This document shows positions 54,591 to 64,000 of a stretch of DNA of 64,000 bases, piece after piece; within the stretch, counting starts at the first letter, position 1, and each line of letters begins with the position of its first letter. The position numbers and the translations under genes are program-made. The DNA lies in NCBI GenBank assembly GCA_039519185.1, contig CM076846.1:189457068-189521067 (forward strand). The letters are read 5' to 3'. The notes under the pieces were generated by a model. That model saw only the letters and a list, made by a program, of their open reading frames with translations, made no database searches and had not been told where the DNA came from. Source of the DNA: Astragalus membranaceus. Taxonomy: Eukaryota; Streptophyta; Magnoliopsida; Fabales; Fabaceae.

Positions 54591-56852
54591 TGTAACACCC
54601 CATTTCTACCCGGTAAAATAATGCAAAATCAGAGTTCATAAAAATCTTTTTCAACAAACAATGGAGTGCCACATTTGCTTCGTGAAAGCAATAGACGGGT
54701 TAATTCATTCTTGAAAAAGATACATAGCGCTTTCGGATGAACCGATAAAACAACCTTTTAGTCTTCAAAATAATTCATCTTTAATTACTACGCAGCGAAC
54801 TCATAACAAGTTAATTCAAATAAACGTGACGTCTTAACAACTTAAGACAGCTCAAAAACAACGACGTAACAACTTAAAGTTTCAACAACGAAATAACATA
54901 GCAACAATATTAAAACGTGTGTTCATTCCCCCCGAGTGTTACATATCAGAGCGACGACACCGACTCGATCAAACGAAGGTGAACAGCCTTCATTCGTGAT
55001 TACCTGCACGTTACCAACATCGGGGTAACATTCAAACAGAAGGGGTTAGATATCGCACTATATAATCATACATATGAAAGACAATATGTAATTCAGGTCA
55101 TAGCATCAATTCATCATTTAACAGCAGTGAACATCATCTCAATCACATAGGTATGCAACATGGATGCGGAATGTGACTCAACTCAGGGTCACCACCCTAT
55201 AATGCATGTGGTACCATAATCCAGCCAATAAATAGAGGCATCAACATCGTAACATCATTTCATCATAATTTGCCAGTCCAGGCCATCGTGTTTTGAGCAT
55301 AGCTCCATCGTAAAAATATGCTATGTATGCGACGCTATGTAAATGCACCACCAATAAACAACGATTACATAGCAACGCATCAACATCGGAAATCATCGTT
55401 GGCCATAGGCCTACAACATACCACCTGCCAATAAATAGAGGCAATTCAACTTGGTACACCATCATCAACAATAACTAGCAACTTAGCAACTTTCAACATT
55501 TTTTGCAACACATCAACAACTTAGCAGCTTTCAACATTTTTGGCAACACATCAACAATTTAGCAACTTTCAACATTTTGGCAACCTTGGGCCTAATTACA
55601 TATTCAACATCAACACATCATTCCAAGCATCAAACGTGAAATACACGTTTGGGCAGCCAAACTGGCGCCCAACAACACGATCAGGCAGCCAAACCGGCGC
55701 CCTTGGCGCCCATGGTGCCCAGCAACACCATCGGGCAGCCAAACTGGCCCCATTGGCGCCCATGGCGCCTAGCAACACAACACGCGACACAGGCAGCCCC
55801 ACTGGCGCCCTTGGCGCCCACAGCGCCAAAACACTACACAGCAACAAGGCAGCCAGGTTTTGGCGCCCATGGCGCCCCTGCGCCAGACACAGCGACAAGG
55901 CAGCCAGATTTTGGCGCCCATGGCGCCCCTGCACCAGAACACAGCAAGCAACAATAGAAATCGGGAAGCCAATCTTGGCGCCCTTGGCGCCCATGCGCCC
56001 AGAACCAGCAACGGGCAGCCAGACATGGCGCCCTTGGCGCCCATGCGCCAGGAACACAGCAACATCACGACTGGCGCCCATGGCGCCCAGGACAGAACAA
56101 CAACCGGGCAGCAAGGTTTTGGCGCCCTTGGCGCCCATGCGCCAGGAACTTGCAAGACAGCAACACACAAACAGCAAGATGGCGCCCATGGCGCCCCGCA
56201 ATATTTCAGGAACGGCGCCCATGCGCCCAGGCAACAGAACACGCACAGAATGGCGCCCTGGAAGGCGCCCAACAACATCAAACACGGGACGGCGCCCATG
56301 GCGCCCATGCACAGAATTTTGGTTCCAAAACATCAACAAGCATGATCACACATCGCCAAATGGCAACAATCATCATCAATCGAAATTAACATCATCATTT
56401 AAAGTTCAATACCTACAACTAGGGTTTTCTAAACTTAATAACACCTAGGGTTCCATAACCTTCCTACATAGAGCCAATTATACACCCAATTATAGAGATA
56501 GAACCCCACCCTTACCTTAGCCTTGAAGAATTCGAAGTCTTTGGCTTGCCCTAGCTCTCTCTCCTTCTTCACGCCGTCCTCTCTCTTCTCTTCTCTCTAA
56601 TTCCTATTTTTTGTTCCTTCTAAATGAGCAAAACCCTAAATAATGCCTATTTATACTTTAGTTAATTTTATGGGCTTTTTCCTTAGCTAATTCGAATTAC
56701 ATCATGGACCTCCCTAACACTTCTCATTTTACTACTCCCAACCCTAACAATAGGCCCACATATACTAGCATTATTATTATTTTATTATTTTTCTGCCAAT
56801 TAAATTCCCAAACAATTCAATTAAATAATTAATTAAATTTTGGGGCGTTACA
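54591..56852 (-). repeat. 5' LTR of Tekay element
   Basis: 2262 bp. A TATA box (GTATAAATAGG, + strand about 56646-56656) puts transcription start near 56620, so most of the LTR is leader, including a GGCGCC-rich array (55660-56315) and an AAGGCTAAGGTAAGG splice-donor-like site near 56515. Confidence 0.92.
55660..56315 (+). repeat. GGCGCC-rich array in 5' LTR
   Basis: Counterpart of 49535-50205. The two arrays differ by several insertions and deletions of whole motifs, more than the surrounding LTR does. Confidence 0.93.
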
Positions 56853-57117
56853 AGCTCCATATCCGATCCAGGGCAGGTGGTACCTGTGAAGACACTCCAA
56901 CGCTAAAGTCAGCTAGAAAACTGATTAGAGGTAAGATTGTAGGAAAGAGTGTCTACCTTGAGCATTTCATTGAATGCTTATTTACAGAGTAAAATTGTGG
57001 TAACCTAATGAATCAGATCCGTCCGATCTAGGGTCTTAATCTTAACCGTTGATTAATGGATCTGTTTTTGTTTATGGGCCTCACTATTGTGGATTGGGCG
57101 TAATCCGTAACACAAAG

Positions 57118-57971
57118 CATGAATAGACACTAAAGAGAATACGATGCTGATCTAGCAAAGGAACAGAACTCATGTTTTAATGCTTTTAATGGGAAGGAAG
57201 CGAAATGATACTTTTAAACCTTAGAGGGACCTCGAAGACGAGATGGAGGACGGACGGCTCGGCATAGCAGGTCGGCATGACAGTTCGGCTTCTCAGCTCG
57301 CAGTTTGGGACACCAACTTGACAACGGATGGCAGTTCGGCAGCACCTGCTTGGTGAACCGGTTCGGCGACACCAATTCGGCAATGAACGATAGTTCGGCA
57401 TTGGTGGGGTTTGCATCTTTACTGATGATGTTGTTAGCTCGGCATGAGCGGCGCAAGGCCGACATCGAAGTTTGGAAACACCAAATTGAGATCTCAACTT
57501 GACATCAGTGGGACCAGGTGGGTCGTCGGTGTCAATTCGAAAAGGATGATGCAAGCTGGCCATAGGTGCTTCCACCTCAATGCAAGTCAGATCTGAGTTC
57601 TGTCGTCATACAAAAAAGGAAGGTAGCGCTACTGTGTCTTTTTGAATGGAAAGGTTAATATGGTTTGGGGTTTTTTAAGGTAGTCAACAGAATCATAAAA
57701 ATGGTGGTGATGATCAGATCGAGATATAGATATGAGAATTCTCATAAGGAAGAGTATAGAAGGGGGCTTCAGATTTGTTTTTGCAGGAGGAAGATCGAAG
57801 GTGGAGCTGAAGTTTTCATGGGTTTTTACGGTTTCTCAAGATAAAATTAGAAGGTGATAACCGGCGAGATCCATGACAGAGATTGGAAAATCGGATCTCC
57901 ATGGTTTTTGATTTTCGAAAGGTGAGGTGGCCAGGGAAGAGTTTTACCGTGGCCCCCAAGGTGCGCACCAA
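57118..57971 (-). other. LARD leader region beside its 5' LTR
   Basis: On the minus strand the primer-binding site is followed by GGTAAAACTCTTCCC, as in the Tat element at 58797, but no gag follows. The first ATG frame (from about 57900 on the minus strand) is short and matches nothing I know. Repeated GTTCGGCA phrases fill 57220-57420. Confidence 0.55.
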
Positions 57972-58305
57972 TGTTACGATCCATTTTCTAGAGAGGAACT
58001 AGACCGAACACATAATAGAGGAATATGAGTAAAGGAATAGGATAGAAACGTTGTGGATCCTTTCATTGGCCTCAAATGGCTATATTTATAGTACAATTGG
58101 TAGTTAATGCCCTTTATTACACATTATGTCCATTCCGACCGTTATAGGCTGGAAGGAGGGAAATCAGGGATATTTCCCTTTGATTACGCTTCATTCCTTT
58201 CTTGGCGAGGTGGAGGCGAGATATTTTGGGCCGATCGGTCAGTCATCAGGGAAGGTCCTTCGGAAGCCGAGTGAATGTATATGCTGGCAGGTCTGGATGG
58301 GAGCA
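57972..58305 (-). repeat. 5' LTR of the LARD
   Basis: 334 bp. On the minus strand it has a TATA box (ACTATAAATATAG, + strand about 58081-58092) and ends GGATCGTAACA next to the primer-binding site TTGGTGCGCACCTTGGGGG (57953-57971, minus strand). Confidence 0.88.
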
Positions 58306-58372
58306 GATTCGTATGAACACGACCTATAATAACTACATGGTTTACGATTTTAATTTTTTGCAAATTACGATT

Positions 58373-58796
58373 TGTAAGTGTTCACGGCCGAGCCGACCAC
58401 TCTGGATGGATCGGCCATACACTCCATCATAGCCGGCACGACTGTTTCCCGAGTAGACAGGGCGAGGTGTCTAGGATGGCCGCATTCGACTTCAGAGCCG
58501 AGGGACTTCTATCTGCGCCTCATAGCCCGGCCTCATCACTTGGCCGGCCAGACGCCCGAAGCAAGCCAGCTATACAAGGAAATTCCTATAATCTCGCCTA
58601 GGATCTCTCAACGGTCATATTTGTAATAACTAGCACTAATTACTGATTGTATTATAAATATCGCCCTTAGAGGCTAATGGAAGGACAACACATTCTTGAG
58701 TCATACATCTCACTCTCATTACTTACGTGAACTATCCTATGATATTACTCTCTTGTGTTCTAGCTAAATCTAGATCTAAGGAAATAGTTAAGAACA
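58373..58796 (+). repeat. 5' LTR of third Tat element
   Basis: 424 bp, defined by the primer-binding site and TG...CA ends. The start cannot be checked because the 3' LTR is outside the window. Confidence 0.75.
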
Positions 58797-58864
58797 TTGG
58801 TGCCACCGTGGGGCCTGGTAAAACTCTTCCCACCCCATTGAATCTTTAGAGCTACCACTCTACT

Positions 58865-60084
58865 ATGGTGGCCATGAGAAATACCCCCTCGACTAGTAAT
58901 ACCGATACAAAAATCTTCGAGCTACTTGACGCGGTAAGAGCACTGCAAGACCAGAATGCAGAGCAAGCCAAAAGAAACGAAGAGCAAACATGCGTTCTCA
59001 AGCACTCGAGGCCAGAGAGGTACGATTACAGGAACAACTAGCGGAGATGCAAAATCATGCCCAGAGAGCCGAGGCCACCATAGCGCCCCTGAGAGCATTC
59101 CAACCGTTCACAGAAGCAATCGAAGCGGTGGCGATCCCTCACCATTTTCGCGAGCAATCCATTGGCACGTATAACGGGACCTGGGATCCATTAAATCACG
59201 TGGACGCGTTCCAGACCCAGATGATGATAAGTGGTGGCAACGACGCCGTCAACTGCAAGATGTTCGCCGGGACTTTAACAGACGTGGCATTGAAGTGGTT
59301 CAAAGGTTTAGGCGCACGCTCAATCACCAGCTTCGATGACCTCGTTGGACGCTTCGTACAGCAGTTTTCTGCCAATAAGAAGAAATTGGTGCACTCGGAG
59401 GACCTGTTTGATCTTCGGCAAGGAGCGACCGAGCCCCTCAAGAAGTACCTGGACCGGTTTAACAAAGTAACTGTATTAGTGGAAGATCCTGATGAAAAGT
59501 TTTTCGTCAAAGCATTTATGAAGGGCGTGAAGAACGGAGCATTCTTCGAAGCACTCTCAATCCGAACACCTCGAACCATGGATGAAGTAAGAGATCGCAC
59601 AGAAAAACATATAGAAGCAGAAGAGACTGGTGCCAGCAAGGACGAACGCGACATAAAAACCCCAAGGAGCCCATACTTGCCACCATAGAAATCGGCACGA
59701 GCCGACTAACAACGTTTTTCGGTGAGGCAAGATCAAAGAGGCAGGCCGAGGAACCGAAAGTCACGTTCCAATGTGGAGATAGCATACACTCTGCTCAGGG
59801 CCAAGCCTTCGGCCATTCTCCACGAAGCCCTAGGTGATGGGACTATACAAAGGTCGACGCCTTTTGTCGGAACCATGGGTAAGTATCCACAATCATATTG
59901 CAAGTTCCACCGAACTGAAGGGCACACTACCGATGATTGCTGGACTCTGAAGCAGCAGATTGAACAACTAATCCAGAGATGGAAACTTAAAAAGTTCGTG
60001 TTACCAGAGGAGCAAAAGAAGAGACGAGCCAATAGCCCCACCCGAAGCCAGTGGCAAAGAGGGGAGGAGCCCGGAAAGAAATAA
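58865..60084 (+). pseudogene. Gag of third Tat element
   Basis: From ATG 58865 the frame shifts near 58988 and continues as QALEAREVRLQEQLAEM (coiled coil). The gag core follows (HHFREQSIGTYNGTWDP, ALKWFKGLGARSITSFDDL, FVKAFMKGVKNGAFFEAL). A TAG at 59686-59688 interrupts it. The nucleocapsid part (59722-60084) has CKFHRTEGHTTDDC, the same C-x2-H-x4-H-x4-C motif as the other Tat gags here. Confidence 0.87.
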
Positions 60085-61945
60085 CTAAGAAAGATGGACA
60101 CGAGATCGCGGACCAAGGTGATGTAAATACCATCTTCGGCGGCTTCTCGGGCGGAGGATCCACTTCATCGGCAAGAATAAGGTATGCGCGTTCCATCATG
60201 TCTGTTACTAATAAAGAGTCTGATGTATCAGTTACAGAATACCCACAAATATCCTTCGACGTGGAAGATTTCAACGGAATCCAGCCCCATTCTGATGATC
60301 CAATAGTCATTCACATCACAACCAGCGGGTACAGGGTCACTCGGGTCCTGGTAGAGGGAGGAAGCTCCGCCAATGTGATGTACTAGAAATGCTTCCAAGA
60401 GCTTAAGTTGCCGGTGGAACTGCTGAAAGATTACCCTGGCACCCTAGTAGGGTTTTCGGGAGAATAGGTTGAGGTTCGTGGGTACACCGATCTTAGAACC
60501 AACTTTGGAGAAGGAGAGTCGGCCAAGACAATTGTCCTCAGATACATGGTCATCAATGCAACATCATCTTATAACATCATAGTAGGCAGACCGACTCTCA
60601 ATGCACTAATGGCAGCCATATCATATCCTCTTCTTTGCCTAAAGTATCCTCTCCCCAATGGAGGTGTTGGGACAGTAAGAGGTGACCAGGCGATGGCTCG
60701 TAGGTGCTACGCCGAAAGTGCTAAAGTAAAAACAATCCAGAAACCTGAGGTAAAAGGTTCTAATTGCAGTTTTCTTGACTTAGATCCGAGATTGTATGAT
60801 GCAGTCAAAGAAGACAAAAGACCGAGGCCAGCAAATGATCTGAAAGAAGTAATCATCGGCCCTACACAATATCAGAAAACAAAGATTGGAACCGGGCTAT
60901 CAACAGAGATTGAAGATCATCTCATCAAGCTCTTGTTAGACAACGTCCGCATATTTGCATGGTCTCCCCAAGACATGCCAGGTATTAACCCAAATTTTGT
61001 ATGTCATCGATTATCTCTAAATTCTTTTACTCAGCCTGTATCGCAGAGAAAAAGGAAACAGGGATATGAAAAGACGAAGGCAATAAAGGAGGAGACACAC
61101 AAACTGATGGCTGTTGAATTCATCAGAGAGGTGAAGTACGAAACGTGGCTGGCCAATCCTGTAATGGTGAGAAAATCCAACGGCAGCTGGAGGATGTGTG
61201 TAGATTACACTGATCTCAACAGGGCCTGTCCGAAGGATTCTTATCCACTGCCGAGCATCGATGGACTGGTCAACGGTGCCTCCGGCTACAAGCTGCTCAG
61301 TTTCATGGATGCGTATTCAGGCTACAACCAGAACAGAATGAACCATATTGATGAAGAGAAAACGGCTTTCATGACGAGCCGGTCTAACTATTGTTATCAG
61401 GTAATGCCGTTCGGCCTCAAGAATGAAGAAGCAACGTACCAGCGTCTAATGGATAGGATCTTCGAAGGAGAGATCGGAAGAACGATTGAAGTGTATGTAG
61501 ATGACATGGTTGTGAAGTCCACCACTGATCCAACACATATTGACAACCTCACCAAGATATTCAAATTTTTGGAGAAACACGACCTTCGGTTCAACCCTGA
61601 CAAGTGCTCATTTGGAGTCCAAGTAGGTGAATTCTTGGGATACGTCCTGACTCACAGGGGCATTGAGGCAAAACCTTCACAGTGCCGAGCCATCATTGAA
61701 GCCAGAAGCCCCAGCAGCACCTTTGATCCTCACATCCCCGAAGCAAGGCATTCCCCTACTCCTGTATATGGCGGTTTCAAGGGATGAATGCAGTGCGGTC
61801 TTAGTACAAGAACAAGGGAAGGACCAACTTCTTGTTTATTACATCTGCCGAATGTGGAGAGGACCAGAGCAGCGGTATCAGAAGATTGAAAAATCAGCAT
61901 ATACAGTCATATTAGCAGCAAGGAAGCTCATGCACTACTTCCAGA
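60085..61945 (+). pseudogene. Protease, RT and partial RNase H of third Tat element
   Basis: The protease reads VLVEGGSSANVMY: the catalytic Asp is Glu. TAG codons follow at about 60386 and 60466. RT runs 60950-61720 (SNGSWRMCVDYTDLNRACPK, MPFGLKNEEATYQRLMDRIF, IEVYVDDMVVKS). After IIEARSPSS about 70 residues expected in the family are missing, and RNase H resumes in another frame (GIPLLLYMAVSRDECSAVLVQE...RKLMHYFQT) until the hAT end at 61946. Confidence 0.88.
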
Positions 61946-62095
61946 CAGGGGCGGATCCAGAAAATTTCATTCATGGGGGCAAGAAAATAAACTATTTATA
62001 AATTTCATAGAATAAAAATAAGATAAGTTTTTACAAAATATATAATCACATATGTGACCAAAACACACCAAAAAAGATATCCAAACTTCCACAAA

Positions 62096-63714
62096 TTACA
62101 GTTGTCCTCTACGCGTTTTCATATTCTGAAAATGTTCGATGATAATTTCATTGTCAATACTATCAAAAATATCTGCCTCAATATATGTTACAAGACAATC
62201 ATTCAACAATTCATCTCCCATACGATTGCGCACTTCATTCTTCACATAATTCATTGGATACACAATATGTTTTCCTGTTCTCACCAACATTTCAGAAAGA
62301 CTAGTGATCCCATTTAACTTTGAAAATTGATCATCAGACTGAACATCTATGATAAAATTATCAAGTGCATCATCCAACCGCATAAGCTCAATAGAAGAAA
62401 ATTCTGATGGATAAAACTTAGCCAAACGGATCAATTTCTCCTTATCAAATGCAAAAAATGAATCTCTTGGATTTAAGCTTGCTACACAAAGAAGCAACTC
62501 GGTGTTCACCTCGTTAAATCTAATACTAAGCTCTTGAAGTTGTCTATCAATCACTTGATAAAATAACTCAACTTGATAGTGATGGAGATTTGAAATCTTT
62601 TGAACTCTACGCTTTGATCTTCCTTGTGTATCAAGTGCATCATCCATATTTGGAATTCTAATATTTTTCTTCTCACAAAACATTGATACTTCATTTAATA
62701 ATGCATGCCAACCATCATCTCTCATGCTTTGCAACCTTTCCTTGCAAATTCTAACTAATGCTATAGCATTTACAATGTCTTGATCATGTCTTTGTAGTGC
62801 TTGAGACAATTCATTAGTAATTCCGAATATATTCCTCATCATTAGCAAGTTAAAAATAAATTCAAAAGACTGCATAGATTTCAACAAACGACATGCTTCG
62901 ACTTGTTGGTCTGAGTTTATGCCATTCTCCTCAATATGTTCAAGGACTTCAATCCCACAGGAAAACAAAGAGATCAAGCTAAGAAACGTACCATAATGTG
63001 AGCCCCATCTTGTATCTCCAGCTCGTTTCAATGTAGTTTCTTGATTCAAGCCAGAACCACGAGAAATTTCTCCACTACTTAATGCTTGAGTAACTTTAAG
63101 AAATTGACTTTCTATAGGAATCTCCCTCCGTTTACATGAAGTTCCAACAACATTTGACAGATTGTTAACCAAGCTAAAAAATGTACCCATCTCAATTTCT
63201 TTTCTAGCAACCGCACTTCAATATGTTGTTTTTGATTCATCAAATCTTGACAATTTCTCCGAGCTTGATTGTGAACACTATTATAACCCCCTACATGAAT
63301 TGTCAACCTATCCTTTTTCTTCCAATTTGAAAAACCATTTGTCGAAAATGCATCACCATTTCTCTGTTCTCCAACATCAGATTTCATGAGATAACAACAC
63401 AAACAAAATATATCATCTTTCGATATACTATATTCCAACCAATTGCCAAATTCTGAAAACCAGTCGGGGTTAAACTTACGGAGAAAATTCCCAAATTGTC
63501 GTTGTGGAAAATCATGCTCTTTTGGTTGACAAGGTCCTTTTTGTAGATACGCTCTTCGGATATCATCTCGATCATTTGGATGATAACATGACATTTTATT
63601 CCTCTCTCCTGGATCAGCAACAAGATTCTGTAAATCAACTTCTAAAAATTTCTTTTTAACTGAAGATTCTAATGGTGTTGATGATGGAGGACTCTTTTTA
63701 AAATATTTTTCCAT
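62096..63714 (-). pseudogene. hAT transposase (zf-TTF, DUF4371, dimerisation), internally deleted
   Basis: ATG at 63714 gives MEKYFKK and LVADPGERNKMSCYHPNDRD, then the TTF-type finger (WLEYSISKDDIFCLCCYLMKSD, GFSNWKKKDRLTIHVGGYNSVHNQARRNCQDLMNQ). Near 63190 the frame jumps: the second frame starts MGTFFSLVNNLSNVVGTSCKRREIP. The catalytic N-terminal half of the DUF4371 region, roughly 250 residues by family expectation, is missing. The rest runs intact for 364 codons to the end (NRMGDELLNDCLVTYIE, HFQNMKTRRGQL), but the ERAFSAM-like dimerisation core before it is also lost. It cannot catalyse transposition; the ends may still be recognised. Confidence 0.85.
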
Positions 63715-63774
63715 CTCTAGCACACAAGAAAACCCATATTTGAAAAGAGACATAAAAATAAAAATACAATACAA

Positions 63775-64000
63775 GCTAAAATTAGAATAAAACAGTAGAA
63801 TACATATTACATCAGTTCGATTGCTGCATCACATAATATAATAACATACTAAAGAATTAAAAACACTAAACTACAATTCACAAACTCCATAAAAAAATTG
63901 TATAAATATAATATATTGAATCATCTGATTGATATAATAAATAAAGCAAAGCAAAGTGCATTATTATAATATAATAAAAGTAAAGCAACTGGTTGATAAT
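63775..64000. other. AT-rich end of window, no gene seen
   Basis: Very AT-rich, upstream of the hAT transposase start and probably part of that element. Confidence 0.5.

Larger units (their letters stand above)
48473..56852 (-). mobile_element. Tekay-type chromovirus (Ty3/gypsy), internally deleted
   Basis: AGCTC flanks both ends (48468-48472 and 56853-56857). Reading right to left: 5' LTR 54591-56852, primer-binding site matching initiator tRNA-Met (TGGTATCAGAGC, 54575-54586), gag, protease, RT, RNase H, integrase, a chromodomain remnant, and a 3' LTR 48473-50561 lacking its first 182 bases. The LTR ends (TGTAACGCCCC...GGGGTGTTACA) and the chromodomain suit the Tekay/Del lineage. Two stops and two deletions make it inactive. 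Confidence 0.92.
46439..57112 (-). mobile_element. Small non-autonomous Tat element, split by a Tekay element
   Basis: The left LTR is 46439-46767; the right LTR is 48379-48472 plus 56858-57112. CAAAG flanks both ends (46434-46438 and 57113-57117). The primer-binding site (TTGGCAACCACAGTGGGA, minus strand, 48361-48378) lies beside the right LTR and the polypurine tract (ACTTGGGGGCAAC) beside the left, so it reads right to left. Without the nested element it is about 2.29 kb: two LTRs near 330-350 bp around 1.6 kb of tandem repeats, with no gag or pol. LTR ends, primer site and repeats resemble the Tat element at 21677. Confidence 0.88.
33954..58305 (-). mobile_element. Outermost nest: Tat-derived LARD, no gag or pol
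   Basis: Two 334-bp LTRs (33954-35684 with a nested solo LTR, and 57972-58305) are flanked by GATTC at 33949-33953 and 58306-58310. The primer-binding site adjoins the right LTR, so the element reads right to left. Subtracting the nested insertions and their duplications leaves about 5.25 kb, of which 4.6 kb is interior. No gag, protease, RT or integrase is visible in that interior (35685-37753, 38009-38900, 42665-43103, 46124-46433, 57118-57971). The primer-binding region resembles that of the Tat element at 58797, and an antisense-promoter-like TATA box follows the 3' LTR. Confidence 0.85.
58373..61945 (+). mobile_element. Third Tat element, decayed and truncated by a hAT insertion
   Basis: The 5' LTR 58373-58796 (TGTAAGTGTTCACGG...AAGAACA, TATA box TTATAAATA near 58653) is followed by the primer-binding site TTGGTGCCACCGTGGGG. 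Gag, protease, RT and part of RNase H follow with many stops and frameshifts. The hAT element starting at 61946 cuts it before the second RNase H; integrase and 3' LTR are not in the window. Confidence 0.88.
61946..64000 (-). mobile_element. hAT transposon (TTF-finger/DUF4371 type), right end outside window
   Basis: It begins CAGGGGCGGATCCAG, a recognisable plant hAT terminus, inside the Tat RNase H code. A transposase reads on the minus strand (62096-63714). The 8 bases before it (CTTCCAGA) are the expected target copy; the partner is not in the window. 63775-64000 is AT-rich and presumably the element's 5' part. Confidence 0.85.

Overview
The window is repeat-rich plant nuclear DNA, most likely from a dicot and probably a legume. 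Evidence for a plant is the set of families present: Ty1/copia, Ty3/gypsy of the Tat/Ogre and Tekay-chromovirus types, plant-type hAT and Mutator-like DNA transposons, MITEs, a tRNA-derived SINE and a DUF4283-type pseudogene. The legume assignment is inferred from the look of the Ogre-like and Tekay-like LTRs. I found no intact ordinary host gene; nearly every base belongs to a transposable element, a repeat or a broken copy of one.

Layout. 1-16636: a decayed Ty1/copia element (integrase, RT, RNase H, 3' LTR), split inside RNase H by a 13.65-kb Ogre/Tat-like element (2169-15821, target duplication TGATG). That element has 3.35-kb LTRs and a gag reading frame but no pol. 16637-18900: a DUF4283/zinc-knuckle pseudogene with a 0.5-kb inverted duplication. 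19014-21484: a palindromic Mutator-like element carrying about 177 perfect TTC repeats. 21677-32286: a nearly complete Tat element inserted in a TA microsatellite, with a gag-pol frame broken only by one extra C and an apparently intact three-exon antisense gene. 32985-33134: a SINE.

33954-58305 is one deep nest. The outermost element is a minus-oriented Tat-derived LARD (334-bp LTRs, target duplication GATTC, about 5.25 kb when emptied). Inserted in it are a solo LTR, a MITE, two hAT elements (one holding a Mutator-type MITE), and a 2.3-kb non-autonomous Tat element whose 5' LTR was split by an 8.4-kb Tekay chromovirus. 58373-61945 is a third, decayed Tat element, cut at its RNase H region by an internally deleted hAT element that runs off the window end.

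How the parts relate. Three elements (the gag-only Ogre-like element, the LARD and the small Tat element) lack the enzymes they need and must have been mobilised in trans. The most unusual content is not protein: the Ogre-like element carries sets of stem-loops whose stems differ between copies yet stay paired, including a repeated ACGTAG module with pseudoknot potential. The Tat elements share an antisense promoter position next to the 3' LTR and a stem-loop beside the polypurine tract. All boundaries, duplications and pairings were read by eye.
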